In this document: positions 34,165 through 43,535 of the stretch, in pieces
Position numbering within the stretch: position 1 is the first letter of the stretch
Layout of the letters: every line of letters starts with the position of its first letter
DNA from: Lachnospiraceae bacterium
GTDB taxonomy: Bacteria > Bacillota > Clostridia > Lachnospirales > Lachnospiraceae
DNA length: 46,124 nucleotides
NCBI GenBank assembly: GCA_011959925.1
Contig: BLMD01000396.1
Span: forward strand, 1 to 46,124
Direction: 5' to 3'
The notes under the pieces: generated by a model
Databases searched by the model: none
The model's input: only the letters and a program-made list of their open reading frames with translations
What the model was told of the DNA's origin: nothing
Translations under genes and position numbers: made by a program

Positions 34165-36093
34165 ATGTGTGGTATAGCAGGTTATATTGATTTGCGTAGA
34201 AAAACAGCAACTCATATATTACAAGATATGACAGACTTGGTAAAACACAGAGGACCTGACGATGAGGGATATACTTTATTTGAGGGATCCAATATACAAA
34301 TGTGTTTTGGTAAGGAAACTATTTCCCAGATCAAGAATCGTCAGGATTTTTCATCAATAGAGAAACAAAAAGAAAAATTCTATTTTATGGGGTTAGGTCA
34401 TAGAAGGCTAAGCATTATTGATTTAAGTGAACATGGGCATCAGCCTATGGCAGATGAAGGGCAAGAATTATTTCTTACGTATAACGGAGAAATATATAAC
34501 TATATAGAAATAAAAAAAGAATTAAAAGAAAAGGGATATCAGTTTACAACGACGGCAGATAGTGAAGTCATATTAAACGCATATAAAGAATGGGGAGAGA
34601 ATTGTGTAAAAAAATTCAATGGTATGTGGGCCTTTGCGATCTATGACAGAAAACGGCAGTGTTTATTCTGTTCCAGGGATCGATTGGGGGTAAAGCCTTT
34701 TTATTACTATTATAATGATCAGAAAGGTTTGTTTGTATTTGGATCGGAATTAAAACAGATCATAGCTCATCCAGAAATAAAACGAGAAATCAATGCAGAG
34801 ATTTTAGCGGTTAATATGGTATTGGGAATCTCTGACTATGATAATGAGACTTTGATAAAAGATGTCCATTTGCTTGGTGCCGGCGAAAATATGATATTGA
34901 GTTTTGTTGACACTCTTAAAATGGAAAAGAAAGATAAATACTGGGATTTAGCAGATCGGGTATATGCATTACAGAGTGAAAACTATGTAGATTTGGTTGG
35001 AGAAATGCTGGAAAGCAGTGTGTGTCTTCGGCTGCGCAGCGATGCAAAGCTTGGGGCCTTGTTATCCGGAGGATTAGACAGTTCTGCATTGGTCACACTG
35101 ATATCAAATCATATAGACGGGCTTGAAACATTTACATCTTGCTATCATGATTCCCCGGAAAATGATGAAAAATATTTTGCCCAGCTTATCAATAAAAACA
35201 GTGGATGTGTGGAGAATCTTGTATATCCGGAATGTAAAGATATTCAAAAAGATTTTGAACGGATTGTTTGGCATACGGAGGGAATTTCGTCTTATACATT
35301 AATCGGAACGGATAAAGTCATTCGTGCTGCAAGAGAAAAAGGGATAAAAGTAATATTAAATGGACAAGCCGGAGATGAGACGATGTTCGGATATGAACGA
35401 TATTATGCCTTTTATTACTTTGAACTTTTGAAAAGGCTGAAATGGGGGACTTTTTTCAGAGAATTTAAGCTTGGTTCAGAACATTCTAAACTTACTATGA
35501 AAGAGATGATGCAGTATCTGCTTTATTTTAAAAATCCTTCTTTGAGAAGCCATTTAAAAATAAAACAGATAAAAGACTATTGTACGCAAGACCTGCTTAA
35601 AAATTATCAGTTGAATCAAGTAAAAAAATTTATTGCGCCAACTAATTTGGAAGAGCTGCAATATAATGAATTACGGCATGTGCAATTGACACATATTTTG
35701 CGTTGGGATGACCGCCTTTATATGGCGAATTCGGTGGAAAGCAGAGTTCCGTTTGTTGATTACCGTTTTGTAGAGCTTGCGGCAAATATTCCTAATCAAA
35801 AAAAGATAGAGAATGGTTATACGAAAGCATTGGTACGAAAGTACATGGATGATAAAATGCCCAAAGAAGTTACCTGGCGTACAAATAAAATGGGTTTTGG
35901 GGCACCAACCAACCGATGGGCAGGCGGGTATTCTTCTGATTATATTCATGATATTTTTACGAATGCAAAAAGTAAACGGTTTTTTCATACGGAAGCATTG
36001 CGGAATTTATATCAAAAAGATCCTGGAAACAGTATGATACAAAAGTTTATATCTACAGAAATGTTCTTCAGGCTTTTTCAAGTAGAAAGCTGA
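34165..36093 (+). CDS. Glutamine-dependent amidotransferase, asparagine synthase B family (probable uronic acid amidation)
   Basis: A 642-residue AsnB-type enzyme. The Ntn glutaminase domain begins MCGIAGYIDLRRK with catalytic Cys2, then HRGPDDEGYTLF and TYNGEIYNYIEIK. The synthetase domain has the PP-loop GALLSGGLDSSALVTL (about residue 305), GQAGDETMFGYERYYAF and MANSVESRVPFVDYRFVELA. In glycan clusters with uronic acids such enzymes (for example WbpS) turn the carboxyl into an amide. The flanking diacetamido-glucuronate genes make this the best guess here, over ordinary asparagine synthesis (inference). Length is normal and there are no obvious losses in the catalytic motifs. Confidence 0.85.
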   Translation: MCGIAGYIDLRRKTATHILQDMTDLVKHRGPDDEGYTLFEGSNIQMCFGKETISQIKNRQDFSSIEKQKEKFYFMGLGHRRLSIIDLSEHGHQPMADEGQELFLTYNGEIYNYIEIKKELKEKGYQFTTTADSEVILNAYKEWGENCVKKFNGMWAFAIYDRKRQCLFCSRDRLGVKPFYYYYNDQKGLFVFGSELKQIIAHPEIKREINAEILAVNMVLGISDYDNETLIKDVHLLGAGENMILSFVDTLKMEKKDKYWDLADRVYALQSENYVDLVGEMLESSVCLRLRSDAKLGALLSGGLDSSALVTLISNHIDGLETFTSCYHDSPENDEKYFAQLINKNSGCVENLVYPECKDIQKDFERIVWHTEGISSYTLIGTDKVIRAAREKGIKVILNGQAGDETMFGYERYYAFYYFELLKRLKWGTFFREFKLGSEHSKLTMKEMMQYLLYFKNPSLRSHLKIKQIKDYCTQDLLKNYQLNQVKKFIAPTNLEELQYNELRHVQLTHILRWDDRLYMANSVESRVPFVDYRFVELAANIPNQKKIENGYTKALVRKYMDDKMPKEVTWRTNKMGFGAPTNRWAGGYSSDYIHDIFTNAKSKRFFHTEALRNLYQKDPGNSMIQKFISTEMFFRLFQVES

Positions 36094-36102
36094 TAAGAAA
36101 AT

Positions 36103-37632
36103 ATGGAAAAGAAAATCGTTAATACGACATTTTATATTACTCTAATAGGAGTTATAACAAAGTTAATAGGATTTGTGAAACAAACGGTAATTGCGAATTT
36201 TTATGGAGCCACAGGACAGACGGATGCGTTTTTTCTTTCCTCAGGATTTGTAAGTGATACTTCTTATTTAATCTGTACGACCTTGTCAATTACCTTTTTG
36301 TCTATGTATATAGATTCTAAGAATAACGAAACGGAGGAAAAACGCAGTGCATTTACATCCTCTGTAATTATGGTGTTTGAAATGCTGGCATTTTTTGTCG
36401 GGGTTCTGATTTATGTATTTTCACCGCAGATTTCCAGCTTTTTAGCCGTGGGATATGACGCCGATCAATTAGTATCTGTAGTAAAATATATGCATTTATT
36501 TTCTTTCCTTATCATGCTGCAGGTATTAATTACTATATTGGGGACAGTATTGAACGCAGAAAAGAAATTTCTTCCTTATCAGATGATTGGAGCGATACAA
36601 AGCATTGTAATTATCTTGAGTATTTTTTGCTTCAGTGGAAAATTCGGAATATATGCCCTGGTAGTCTCCTTTATTTTGGCGTATTTCTGTCAGTTTTTAT
36701 TTCTTTGTTTGTTTGCTAAAAAATATATCAGAGTTGTTATAACAAATCCATTAAAAGACAGCAGGATAAAAAAGTTGTTCCGGCTAATAGCGCCGTTATT
36801 AATTAGTTATGGTATTATCGAAATCAATCAAATTGTAGATAAGATGGTATCTACATATCTAGGAGAAGGTGTGTTATCTGCCCTTTCTTACAGTCAGGTG
36901 ATTAATTCTTCCATTAATCAGTTGTTTGTTGTTTCGGTGGGAACTGTTATTTTTTCCTATTTTACCGATTACGTGTCAAAAGGAAAAGAAAAGGAAATTA
37001 AAGAATCCTTAGGGCAGATGCTGGTGTTGGTTAGTATGATACTTTTGCCCATAAGTATAATGCTTGCTTTTGATGCAAAAGAAATTGTGAGAGTGGTTTA
37101 CGAGCGTGGAAGTTTCGATCAGACGGCAGTAAACAATACTGCACTGGCGCAGACAGGTTATGCATTTGGACTTTGTTTTTTGGGAATAAGAGAATTGCTG
37201 ATAAGAACACATTATGCATATCAAGATACTAAAAGACCAACGATTACTTCTGTTATTTCAGTTTTGAGTAATATTTTGCTTAGCGTTGTTTTATCTAGGT
37301 ATATTGGAATATTAGGAATTACATTAGCAAGCAGTATTTCCATTGGTATTTCCGTTATTTTATTATCGATTACTTTGCGGCGGCATATAAAAGAATTAAA
37401 AGAAATTTTGATTTTAAATAAGAAGAAATATATGAAGATTGCGTGTGCAGCATTCTCTTTGGTTTTTTATAGCGTCTTGTTGGGAAAAGCCGGCTTAAAT
37501 TTTTATCTCGAATTGATGCTGTTATTAATAGGCGGGGGAAGCATCTATTTACTTGTGTTATGTCTTTTGAAAATGGAAGAAGTAACGTCTGTTGTAAATA
37601 TTATTGCTGTAAAGTTGAAAATTAAAAAATAG
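36103..37632 (+). CDS. MurJ/MVF-type flippase (Wzx role)
   Basis: A 509-residue protein with about fourteen membrane helices. It has the MurJ-like start NTTFYITLIGVITKLIGFVK, QTVIANFYGATGQTDAFFLSS, and later APLLISYGIIEINQIVDKMV and RVVYERGSFDQTAVNNTALA, all of which match the MVF family. At the end of a Wzy/Wzz operon it should flip the undecaprenyl-linked repeat, in place of a standard Wzx. A role as the cell's main lipid II flippase is less likely, given the setting. It starts 9 bases after the amidotransferase and is the last gene of the transcript; a terminator hairpin begins 4 bases after its stop. Confidence 0.85.
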   Translation: MEKKIVNTTFYITLIGVITKLIGFVKQTVIANFYGATGQTDAFFLSSGFVSDTSYLICTTLSITFLSMYIDSKNNETEEKRSAFTSSVIMVFEMLAFFVGVLIYVFSPQISSFLAVGYDADQLVSVVKYMHLFSFLIMLQVLITILGTVLNAEKKFLPYQMIGAIQSIVIILSIFCFSGKFGIYALVVSFILAYFCQFLFLCLFAKKYIRVVITNPLKDSRIKKLFRLIAPLLISYGIIEINQIVDKMVSTYLGEGVLSALSYSQVINSSINQLFVVSVGTVIFSYFTDYVSKGKEKEIKESLGQMLVLVSMILLPISIMLAFDAKEIVRVVYERGSFDQTAVNNTALAQTGYAFGLCFLGIRELLIRTHYAYQDTKRPTITSVISVLSNILLSVVLSRYIGILGITLASSISIGISVILLSITLRRHIKELKEILILNKKKYMKIACAAFSLVFYSVLLGKAGLNFYLELMLLLIGGGSIYLLVLCLLKMEEVTSVVNIIAVKLKIKK

Positions 37633-37636
37633 ATTG

Positions 37637-37671
37637 AAAAAAGGCATATGAAAACAGGATATGCCTTTTTT
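37637..37671. terminator. Bidirectional intrinsic terminator
   Basis: A 13-base-pair stem (AAAAAAGGCATAT with ATATGCCTTTTTT) around a 9-base loop. It has T-runs on both strands and lies between convergent genes, so it can end transcripts from both sides: the long plus-strand glycan operon and the minus-strand MBOAT/SGNH pair. Confidence 0.9.
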
Positions 37672-37706
37672 ATTATTCGTTTTATATTCCATTTGGTTTC
37701 GAACCG

Positions 37707-38765
37707 TCACAAAGGTTTCTTTTCTATACGGTCATAAAATAAATCTTGTTTTGACAGTTTATTGGTAAAAAACTTTGAAAATATGATACTGAATTCTGCA
37801 GCTCCTTTTGTATTTAGGTGTTGATAATCGTAAAATAACGAATGGTCTTGAGTTGAAAAATATTCGGGTTTGCACAGGTTAAAATCATAATAAGGCAGTT
37901 CTGAACGATTGGCGATATCATTGATAAATTCAGAAAAAGTGCTGTAATTTTTCTGAGTGGCTAAATAAAATTCGGGCATAGGTGCTGTAAATAGAGTCAA
38001 TTTTATTTTTTCTTTTTTACATAAAGTAATGATGTCTTGCAGAGCGTTTTTCCAATCATCGCTGATCGAGGCCATCTCTATGATTTCGGTTTTGTTTTTT
38101 GTGGTATTAATTTCTTCTTCCGTTATGACTGCATCGTTAGCAACGAATCCTTTTGTTACATAGTAGGTTTTGTCATCTTTGTTTTTGGTCCAGCGGTAAT
38201 TTATATAGTCGTCCGCTTGCTTTTTTTTGATTAATGAATAGATAAAGTTTAAATCGAAACATTTTTCCCAGTTACGTCTGAAGGGGATTAGACCGGTGAT
38301 ATAATAATCCTTGCTGCTCGCCTGTAGAAGATATTGCAACTTTCTGACAGATGGTTTCATATAATCGGATATGATGTATGTCTGCGTTAGCTGTGTTCGT
38401 TCTTTATTAGATTCTGCAGTTGCTATTTTAAAAAATATTTCAAGATAAATTTCTTTTACATCATGGTATGCAAGGGTTTCTTTTATCATTGCCAAGGATC
38501 CGTCCATGCCCTGGGATGAAGAACCGGCATTGAACGTATTCCGTTGAAAAATTTTATCTGTTATTTCGGGATTCAAAGATTGGTACACATGAGAAGAACC
38601 TACAAACAGAACATCAATATTGGAGTCTGCATGATATAGCTCATGCATCGTCAAACGTGTGTAGGAAGACGTATCGTCGACCAGAATATAATGAAGTATT
38701 TTTCCAACTCCAATAAATAAAACAGCGGCACATAAAATGGAACAGATAGTTTTTATTTTTTTCAT
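37707..38765 (-). CDS. DltD/SGNH-like protein, partner of the MBOAT acyltransferase
   Basis: A 352-residue protein with an N-terminal membrane anchor (ICSILCAAVLFIGVGKIL, residues about 7-25) and an outer SGNH-hydrolase-like domain. VLFVGSSHVYQSLNPEI (about residue 53) provides the nucleophile-type Ser, FNAGSSSQGMDGS a second block, and YDYQHLNTKGAAEFS the Asp-x-x-His pair near the end. Proteins of this kind (DltD, AlgJ/PatB-like) take an acyl group passed across the membrane by an MBOAT protein and place it on a polymer. The MBOAT gene is directly upstream, 13 bases away, on the same strand. Ribosome site GAGGTG. If the MBOAT is OFF, this protein would have no donor. Confidence 0.75.
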   Translation of the reverse strand: MKKIKTICSILCAAVLFIGVGKILHYILVDDTSSYTRLTMHELYHADSNIDVLFVGSSHVYQSLNPEITDKIFQRNTFNAGSSSQGMDGSLAMIKETLAYHDVKEIYLEIFFKIATAESNKERTQLTQTYIISDYMKPSVRKLQYLLQASSKDYYITGLIPFRRNWEKCFDLNFIYSLIKKKQADDYINYRWTKNKDDKTYYVTKGFVANDAVITEEEINTTKNKTEIIEMASISDDWKNALQDIITLCKKEKIKLTLFTAPMPEFYLATQKNYSTFSEFINDIANRSELPYYDFNLCKPEYFSTQDHSLFYDYQHLNTKGAAEFSIIFSKFFTNKLSKQDLFYDRIEKKPL

Positions 38766-38778
38766 ATTTTTTTACACC

Positions 38779-40261
38779 TCAGAATTGAAAATATATAAAC
38801 TGGCTTGCATCATATGCTTTGCCATAGATGCCAAATAAGATAATACTCCAAATCAAAGATACACAGAGAATCCATCGCAGAATGCATACTTGTTGATTGA
38901 ACACTTTGAATACAGGTATTTTTCGTTCGTGCAGTAGATCGACTGTCATCAGAAACAAAATGCTTACAATTAATACAATCCAATTCCCCTTACTTAAACC
39001 AATACTATATATTCCAACGGTAGAAAACTTACGAAACATCTGTGCTAGAATAGATACCGCAGACCGCAAACTGCTGGATGCAAAAAAAATCCATGCAAAA
39101 TCTACCAGTAAAAACGTTCCGGTCATCCGTATGATGCTGCATTTGAAAAGCTTTGACTCAAAAATCGTAAATTTTGAGTGGGGGGGGGGTAAAAACCAGA
39201 TAATGTTTGATATCGCCTATGATCTGATAAATCGCGTGCAGTAATCCCCATACGATGAAGTTCCAACTGGCGCCGTGCCATAATCCGCTGACCCCAAAGA
39301 CGATCAGTATATTTAAACATTTTCTATGTTGTCCGTTTCTGTTTCCGCCAAGAGGGATATAAAGATAATCTGTAAACCAGGAAGTAAGGGATATGTGCCA
39401 CCTTCGCCAGAAATCTTTGATGTTTTGCGCCAGATATGGCTGCCGGAAATTGTTCATCAGATGAAAACCCATAACACAGGCGGAACCTCTTGCAATATTG
39501 GTATATCCGCCAAAATCACAATAAATTTGAAATGCGAATAATATAGCTGCAGTAAGTATTTCTAAAAAACCATAGTTCTGATAATGCTGAAACACCGTGT
39601 TTACCAGTAGAGCAGCCCTGTCGGCAATGACTAATTTTTGAAACAATCCCCACATAATAAGCAGAAACCCACGTTTGACCTGTTCAAAATTCCATACGGA
39701 AATATGGTCTATATTGTTGATTTGACAGAGCAGATTTTTGGAGCGTTCTATGGGACCTGCTACAAGCTGCGGAAAAAATGAGACAAACAGCGCATATTTA
39801 AAAATATTTGTTTCTGCCTTGATTTCTCCGCGATATACATCGATCGTATAACTCAATGCCTGGAAAGTATAGAAAGAAATTCCGACCGGCAGCAGTAAAT
39901 CCAGTCTTCGTTCAATAATCCCAATATTTAGAATGGATAATAATTTGCTGATATTTATAATGATAAAATTGGCATATTTAAATAAACATAAAATCGACAG
40001 ATTACTGACGATACTTCCGGCTAAGCAGACTTTTTTGAATACGATGCGGTTTTGGTCATTATATTTTTGAATGAAGATGCTGCTGATATATGTAATGAAA
40101 GTAGAAAGCGCTATTAAAATAGCATATTTGGGATTCCAGCTCATGTAAAAATAATAACTGGCGATTAGCAGCCAGATGTAACGAAGTTTTTTTGGTATTA
40201 CAAAAAATATTGCTGCAACTAAGGGAAAAAATATGAGAAAGTCTATGGAATTAAAAAGCAT
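38779..40261 (-). pseudogene. MBOAT-family O-acyltransferase, frameshifted at a C10 tract (possibly phase-variable OFF)
   Basis: On the minus strand the frame from ATG 40261 (MLFNSIDFLIFFPLV) is chosen because AGGGGGA precedes it. It runs through the MBOAT core (LLPVGISFYTFQALSYTID, FFPQLVAGPIERSKN, NFRQPYLAQNIKDFWRRWHI, FGVSGLWHGASWNFIVWG with the conserved His). It then hits a C-run, after which it ends at once (TPPPLKIYDF). With nine C instead of ten it would read on (TPPHSKFTIFESKLFK...) into FLLVDFAWIFFASSSLRSA, the expected last helices, and stop at 38779, giving about 493 residues, a normal MBOAT length. The enzyme should pass acyl groups across the membrane for polymer O-acylation. 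It may be truly switched off in this isolate, or the run length may be misread. Confidence 0.82.
39180..39189. repeat. G10/C10 homopolymer inside the MBOAT gene
   Basis: Ten consecutive G on the plus strand (C10 in the coding strand), the longest G/C run in the window. Ten breaks the MBOAT frame and nine restores it. It is a strong candidate slipped-strand site. Confidence 0.92.
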
Positions 40262-40573
40262 ATGGTTCGCTCCCCCTAAACTCATTTTTGCTGTCTCTAT
40301 CCATCATAGCTTGTTTTTGTTTTTCTGTAAAGGATTTTTAAGCGATCGTAAAGTTGCAGAAAAATTTTTTGAAAAAAGGAACGGTACTCTCAGGCGGTAT
40401 GTTTTTCAACGATATTTTATAGGATTTATGCAATTCGGTTGATTCTCTTCCATGGATTGTTTATAATATCAGAAAATAAAGAGAGTATGTAAAACTGCCG
40501 CAGGAATGCTGTCAACCGTAATTCATGATTGTTCGGTAAATTCCTATAAATACATTATAACAGGAGAAACAAA
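40262..40573. promoter_or_regulatory. Divergent intergenic region between MBOAT and UDP-glucose dehydrogenase
   Basis: About 310 bases without a supportable gene. It must hold the start sites of both divergent genes. For the minus strand a weak pair is TTTACA then GATATT/TATTAT (around 40465-40495, read in reverse). For the plus strand TTGTTC (40529-40534) with TACATT (40551-40556) is weak. The plus-strand gene has a good ribosome site, CAGGAGAAAC. There is no clear hairpin. A 69-codon open frame at 40233-40442 lacks family features and is not called. Confidence 0.4.
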
Positions 40574-41818
40574 ATGCCAGCAAAAAAACTCAAAATAACC
40601 GTATTCGGCATCGGGTACGTAGGCCTTTCCAATGCCGTTTTACTTGCGCAGCACAATCAGGTAAAAGCGCTGGATCTTTCAGAGGAGAAAATCGATTTGA
40701 TTAACCGGAAACAATCGCCGGTCATAGATAAAGAAATCCAGGCGTATTTATCCGGTCACGAATTGGACCTGACGGCTTTGGCCAGCCGAAAAGAAGAAGC
40801 TGCAGACGCGGATTTTGTGGTTATTTCTACGCCGACCAATTATGATCCGGATCAAAATTACTTTGATACGTCTTCCGTAGAATCCGTCGTCGAAGATGTG
40901 CTCGCAGTGAACCCTTCGGCGGTGATTGTGATCAAATCGACCGTTCCGGTCGGGTATACGCAGAATCTCAGAAAAAAATACCATACGGACCGAATTTTAT
41001 TTTCTCCCGAATTTTTACGTGAAGGACATGCCCTGTGGGACAATCTCTATCCGTCCCGGATTATTCTCGGTGTGCCGGATGACAACGAACAGATGCTTTC
41101 CGCCGCACGGCAATTTGCGGGTTTATTACAGGAGGGAGCGTTAAAAGAAGATATTCCCATACTCTATATGAACAGCTCGGAAGCGGAAGCGGTAAAGTTA
41201 TTTGCAAATACATACCTTGCTCTCCGTGTGGCTTATTTTAATGAGCTGGATACGTATGCGGAGGTCCGGGGGCTGGATACGAAGCATATTATAGAAGGCG
41301 TTGGGCTGGATCCGAGGATCGGGACGCATTATAACAATCCTTCGTTTGGCTATGGAGGGTATTGTCTGCCGAAGGATACGAAACAGCTTCTGGCAAATTA
41401 TAATGACGTGCCGAACAATATTATCGGCGCGATCGTAGATGCGAACCGGACGAGAAAGGATTTTATCGCGGAACGTGTGTTGGAAATGGCAGGCTATTAT
41501 AGCAGGGGGAACGGCAGAAACGGCGTATCCGGAAATTCCTGTGTGGTGGGGGTGTATCGTCTTACGATGAAAACCGGATCCGATAATTTTCGGCAGAGTT
41601 CTATCCAGGGGATTATGAAACGCATTAAGGCGAAAGGCGCAGAAGTGGTCGTATACGAACCGGCGTTAAAAGAAAAAGCGTTTTTCGGCAGCAGGGTGAT
41701 GCATTCTTTGGAGGAGTTTAAAGACGCTGCAGATGTGATCATTGCAAACCGTATGTCGGAGGAATTGGAGGATTGTGCGGATAAAGTGTATACGAGGGAT
41801 TTGTTTCGGGAAGATTAG
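40574..41818 (+). CDS. ugd: UDP-glucose 6-dehydrogenase (short Ugd type)
   Basis: A 414-residue NAD-dependent dehydrogenase making UDP-glucuronate. The N-terminal motif is [37 protein letters not shown] and [18 protein letters not shown] follow, then [20 protein letters not shown]. The catalytic Cys is in [27 protein letters not shown] and [10 protein letters not shown] separate it from the WbpA-type paralogue at 23230. The C-terminal domain has [20 protein letters not shown]. It supplies a second kind of uronic acid, or precursors derived from it, to one of the polymers. Base composition returns to that of the left part of the window here. Confidence 0.88.
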   Translation: MPAKKLKITVFGIGYVGLSNAVLLAQHNQVKALDLSEEKIDLINRKQSPVIDKEIQAYLSGHELDLTALASRKEEAADADFVVISTPTNYDPDQNYFDTSSVESVVEDVLAVNPSAVIVIKSTVPVGYTQNLRKKYHTDRILFSPEFLREGHALWDNLYPSRIILGVPDDNEQMLSAARQFAGLLQEGALKEDIPILYMNSSEAEAVKLFANTYLALRVAYFNELDTYAEVRGLDTKHIIEGVGLDPRIGTHYNNPSFGYGGYCLPKDTKQLLANYNDVPNNIIGAIVDANRTRKDFIAERVLEMAGYYSRGNGRNGVSGNSCVVGVYRLTMKTGSDNFRQSSIQGIMKRIKAKGAEVVVYEPALKEKAFFGSRVMHSLEEFKDAADVIIANRMSEELEDCADKVYTRDLFRED

Positions 41819-42077
41819 AAATCTTTTTGCTTTGCTTCCTGGTTCAACTATTTTTGTGATCTCAAGAAAATGCTCTGATACAATTATGCCTGAAATTTCG
41901 ACATGATTGAAAATCTTCTGAATGGCTTGACAGGCAGAGAATTTGAGATTAATGTAGTTAATGAAAGAAACTGGGAGAAAGCGATATTTTTTGTATGGGC
42001 TGCCGGTTGTGTGGAAAGAATATGAACAATTATTGTATATCTAATAGAGTTACTGGGAAAATCTAAGGAGTGACGAT
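41819..42077 (+). other. Gap with a 40-codon ORF of unknown standing
   Basis: This 259-base stretch has no recognised gene. ATG 41903 opens a 40-codon frame to 42025 (IENLLNGLTGREFEINVVNE, ending VWAAGCVERI) with no convincing ribosome site. It may be a remnant of a small gene. The last part of the gap holds TAAGGAGTGA, the ribosome site of the next small gene. No hairpin terminator after ugd was seen. Confidence 0.3.
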
Positions 42078-42447
42078 ATGAAGTATATTATTGGAGGACA
42101 GACCAAAAAGGCTTAAAAAATTTATTTTTGAAATAAACAGTGGAAAGCAAAATAATCTGGCAGTGAAACAGGTGTTATATTATAATGACAGTCTGGAAGA
42201 TGACTCAGAGCAGGCAGCCGAGTTGAAAAAAGAATTGGATATAGACGTTAAGATTGTGAATCTATGGAATTTTGAACAGACGTTGGATCAACTTTACCGA
42301 GAGGAAAATACCGTTTTTATTTTTGCTGCTATACAGACATTACAGGATCATGTGATACCGGCGTCTCTGGAAGGCGATACGTTAGATATACTGGATATTC
42401 GTTTAAACGAATGCCGTTCGTTTTGGGATGCATGTAATTTAGCGTAA
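42078..42447 (+). pseudogene. Small hypothetical gene with probable frameshift
   Basis: ATG 42078 has an excellent ribosome site (TAAGGAGTGACGAT) but its frame closes after 12 codons (MKYIIGGQTKKA). The next frame, open from 42079, continues with RLKKFIFEINSGKQNNLAV, then VLYYNDSLEDDSEQAAELK and NECRSFWDACNLA to 42447. Removing one A from the A5 run near 42104 would join them into a 122-residue protein. Without that, translation would need the TTG at 42091, which has no ribosome site. The product is acidic and soluble, with no family recognised. It is likely broken or misread at an A-run. Confidence 0.5.
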
Positions 42448-42516
42448 TAAAAATCAGACATACCGTACATATACTAAGAACACATATAGGATCATACGAA
42501 AACCAGGAGGAATTCT

Positions 42517-43449
42517 ATGGCAAACACAACACTAATGATTATGGCGGCGGGCATCGGAAGCCGTTTTGGGGGCGGAATCAAGCAGCTGGCTCCGGTCGGG
42601 CCATGCGGGGAGATTATTATGGATTATTCCGTTTATGATGCGGCAGAGGCAGGATTTGACGATGTGATTTTTATCATTCGCCATGATTTGGAGCAGGATT
42701 TTAAAGAAATCATCGGAAACCGAATCGAAAAAATTCTTCCGGTCAGATATGCCTATCAGGAATTGTCGGACCTTCCGGAGCCGTTTCAAGTGCCGGGCGG
42801 ACGGAAAAAGCCGTGGGGAACCGGACATGCCCTGCTTGCGGCAAAAGAATTGGCAGAAAATCCCTTTGCAGTTATCAATGCAGACGATTATTATGGAAAA
42901 GAGGCTTTTGTGAAACTGCATGATTATTTATCGCAGCACAAGGAGGGGCCGAAGGACCGGTATGATCTTTGTATGGCGGGATTTGTGTTAAAAAATACGT
43001 TGAGCGAAAACGGCGGTGTGACTAGAGGCGTCTGTGAAGTAGATGAGAACCGGAACTTAAGGAAAGTAACGGAGACGTATGAGATCCGGTATAAAGACGG
43101 CGTGCTGCATGCTTTGGATGAAAACGGGCATCCCGTATGCGTACAGGAGAATCAGCAGGTGTCCATGAATATGTGGGGCATGCAGCCGGATTTTCTGAAA
43201 GAGCTGGAACGCGGATTCCTGGAATTTTTAAAAGGGATCGGAAAAGACGATATGCGGTCAGAGTATCTGCTTCCCCGGATTATTGACCGTTTGCTGCAGG
43301 AGAGGCGCGCAGAGGTAAAAGTGCTGGAGACAAATGACAAATGGTTTGGCGTGACGTATCAGGAAGATAAACAGAGCGTGGTGGACGCCATTCGCGCGCT
43401 GGTCGACCAGGGTGTATACCGTGCGGATTTATTTGGGAAATCAAGGTAA
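42517..43449 (+). CDS. Sugar-phosphate nucleotidyltransferase-like protein
   Basis: A 310-residue GT-A-type nucleotidyltransferase. The N-terminal TLMIMAAGIGSRFGGGIKQL is the NTP-binding loop with the activating Lys. KPWGTGHALLAAKELA and FAVINADDYYGKEAFVKL (metal-binding Asp) follow, and VSMNMWGMQPDFLKELE is also typical of a divergent RmlA-like group found in gut Firmicutes. The substrate is unknown; a hexose- or polyol-phosphate is likely. The start follows CAGGAGGAATTCT, a strong ribosome site. It stands alone, with gaps of about 70 and 86 bases on either side. Confidence 0.8.
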   Translation: MANTTLMIMAAGIGSRFGGGIKQLAPVGPCGEIIMDYSVYDAAEAGFDDVIFIIRHDLEQDFKEIIGNRIEKILPVRYAYQELSDLPEPFQVPGGRKKPWGTGHALLAAKELAENPFAVINADDYYGKEAFVKLHDYLSQHKEGPKDRYDLCMAGFVLKNTLSENGGVTRGVCEVDENRNLRKVTETYEIRYKDGVLHALDENGHPVCVQENQQVSMNMWGMQPDFLKELERGFLEFLKGIGKDDMRSEYLLPRIIDRLLQERRAEVKVLETNDKWFGVTYQEDKQSVVDAIRALVDQGVYRADLFGKSR

Positions 43450-43535
43450 AAGCAGTCTCTTAATGATCATTTAATCAACATGGGATAGGATAGTTTCAGG
43501 ATATTTTATAGGCAGGAATAGAAAGAGGGCGGCAT

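Noticed and set aside
36103-37632. Main lipid II flippase MurJ
   Set aside because: The fold is the same, but its place at the end of a Wzy/Wzz operon and its AT-rich composition favour a dedicated repeat-unit flippase.
40233-40442. 69-codon plus-strand frame overlapping the MBOAT start and the divergent promoter region
   Set aside because: No motif, no good ribosome site, and it overlaps the start of a better-supported gene.
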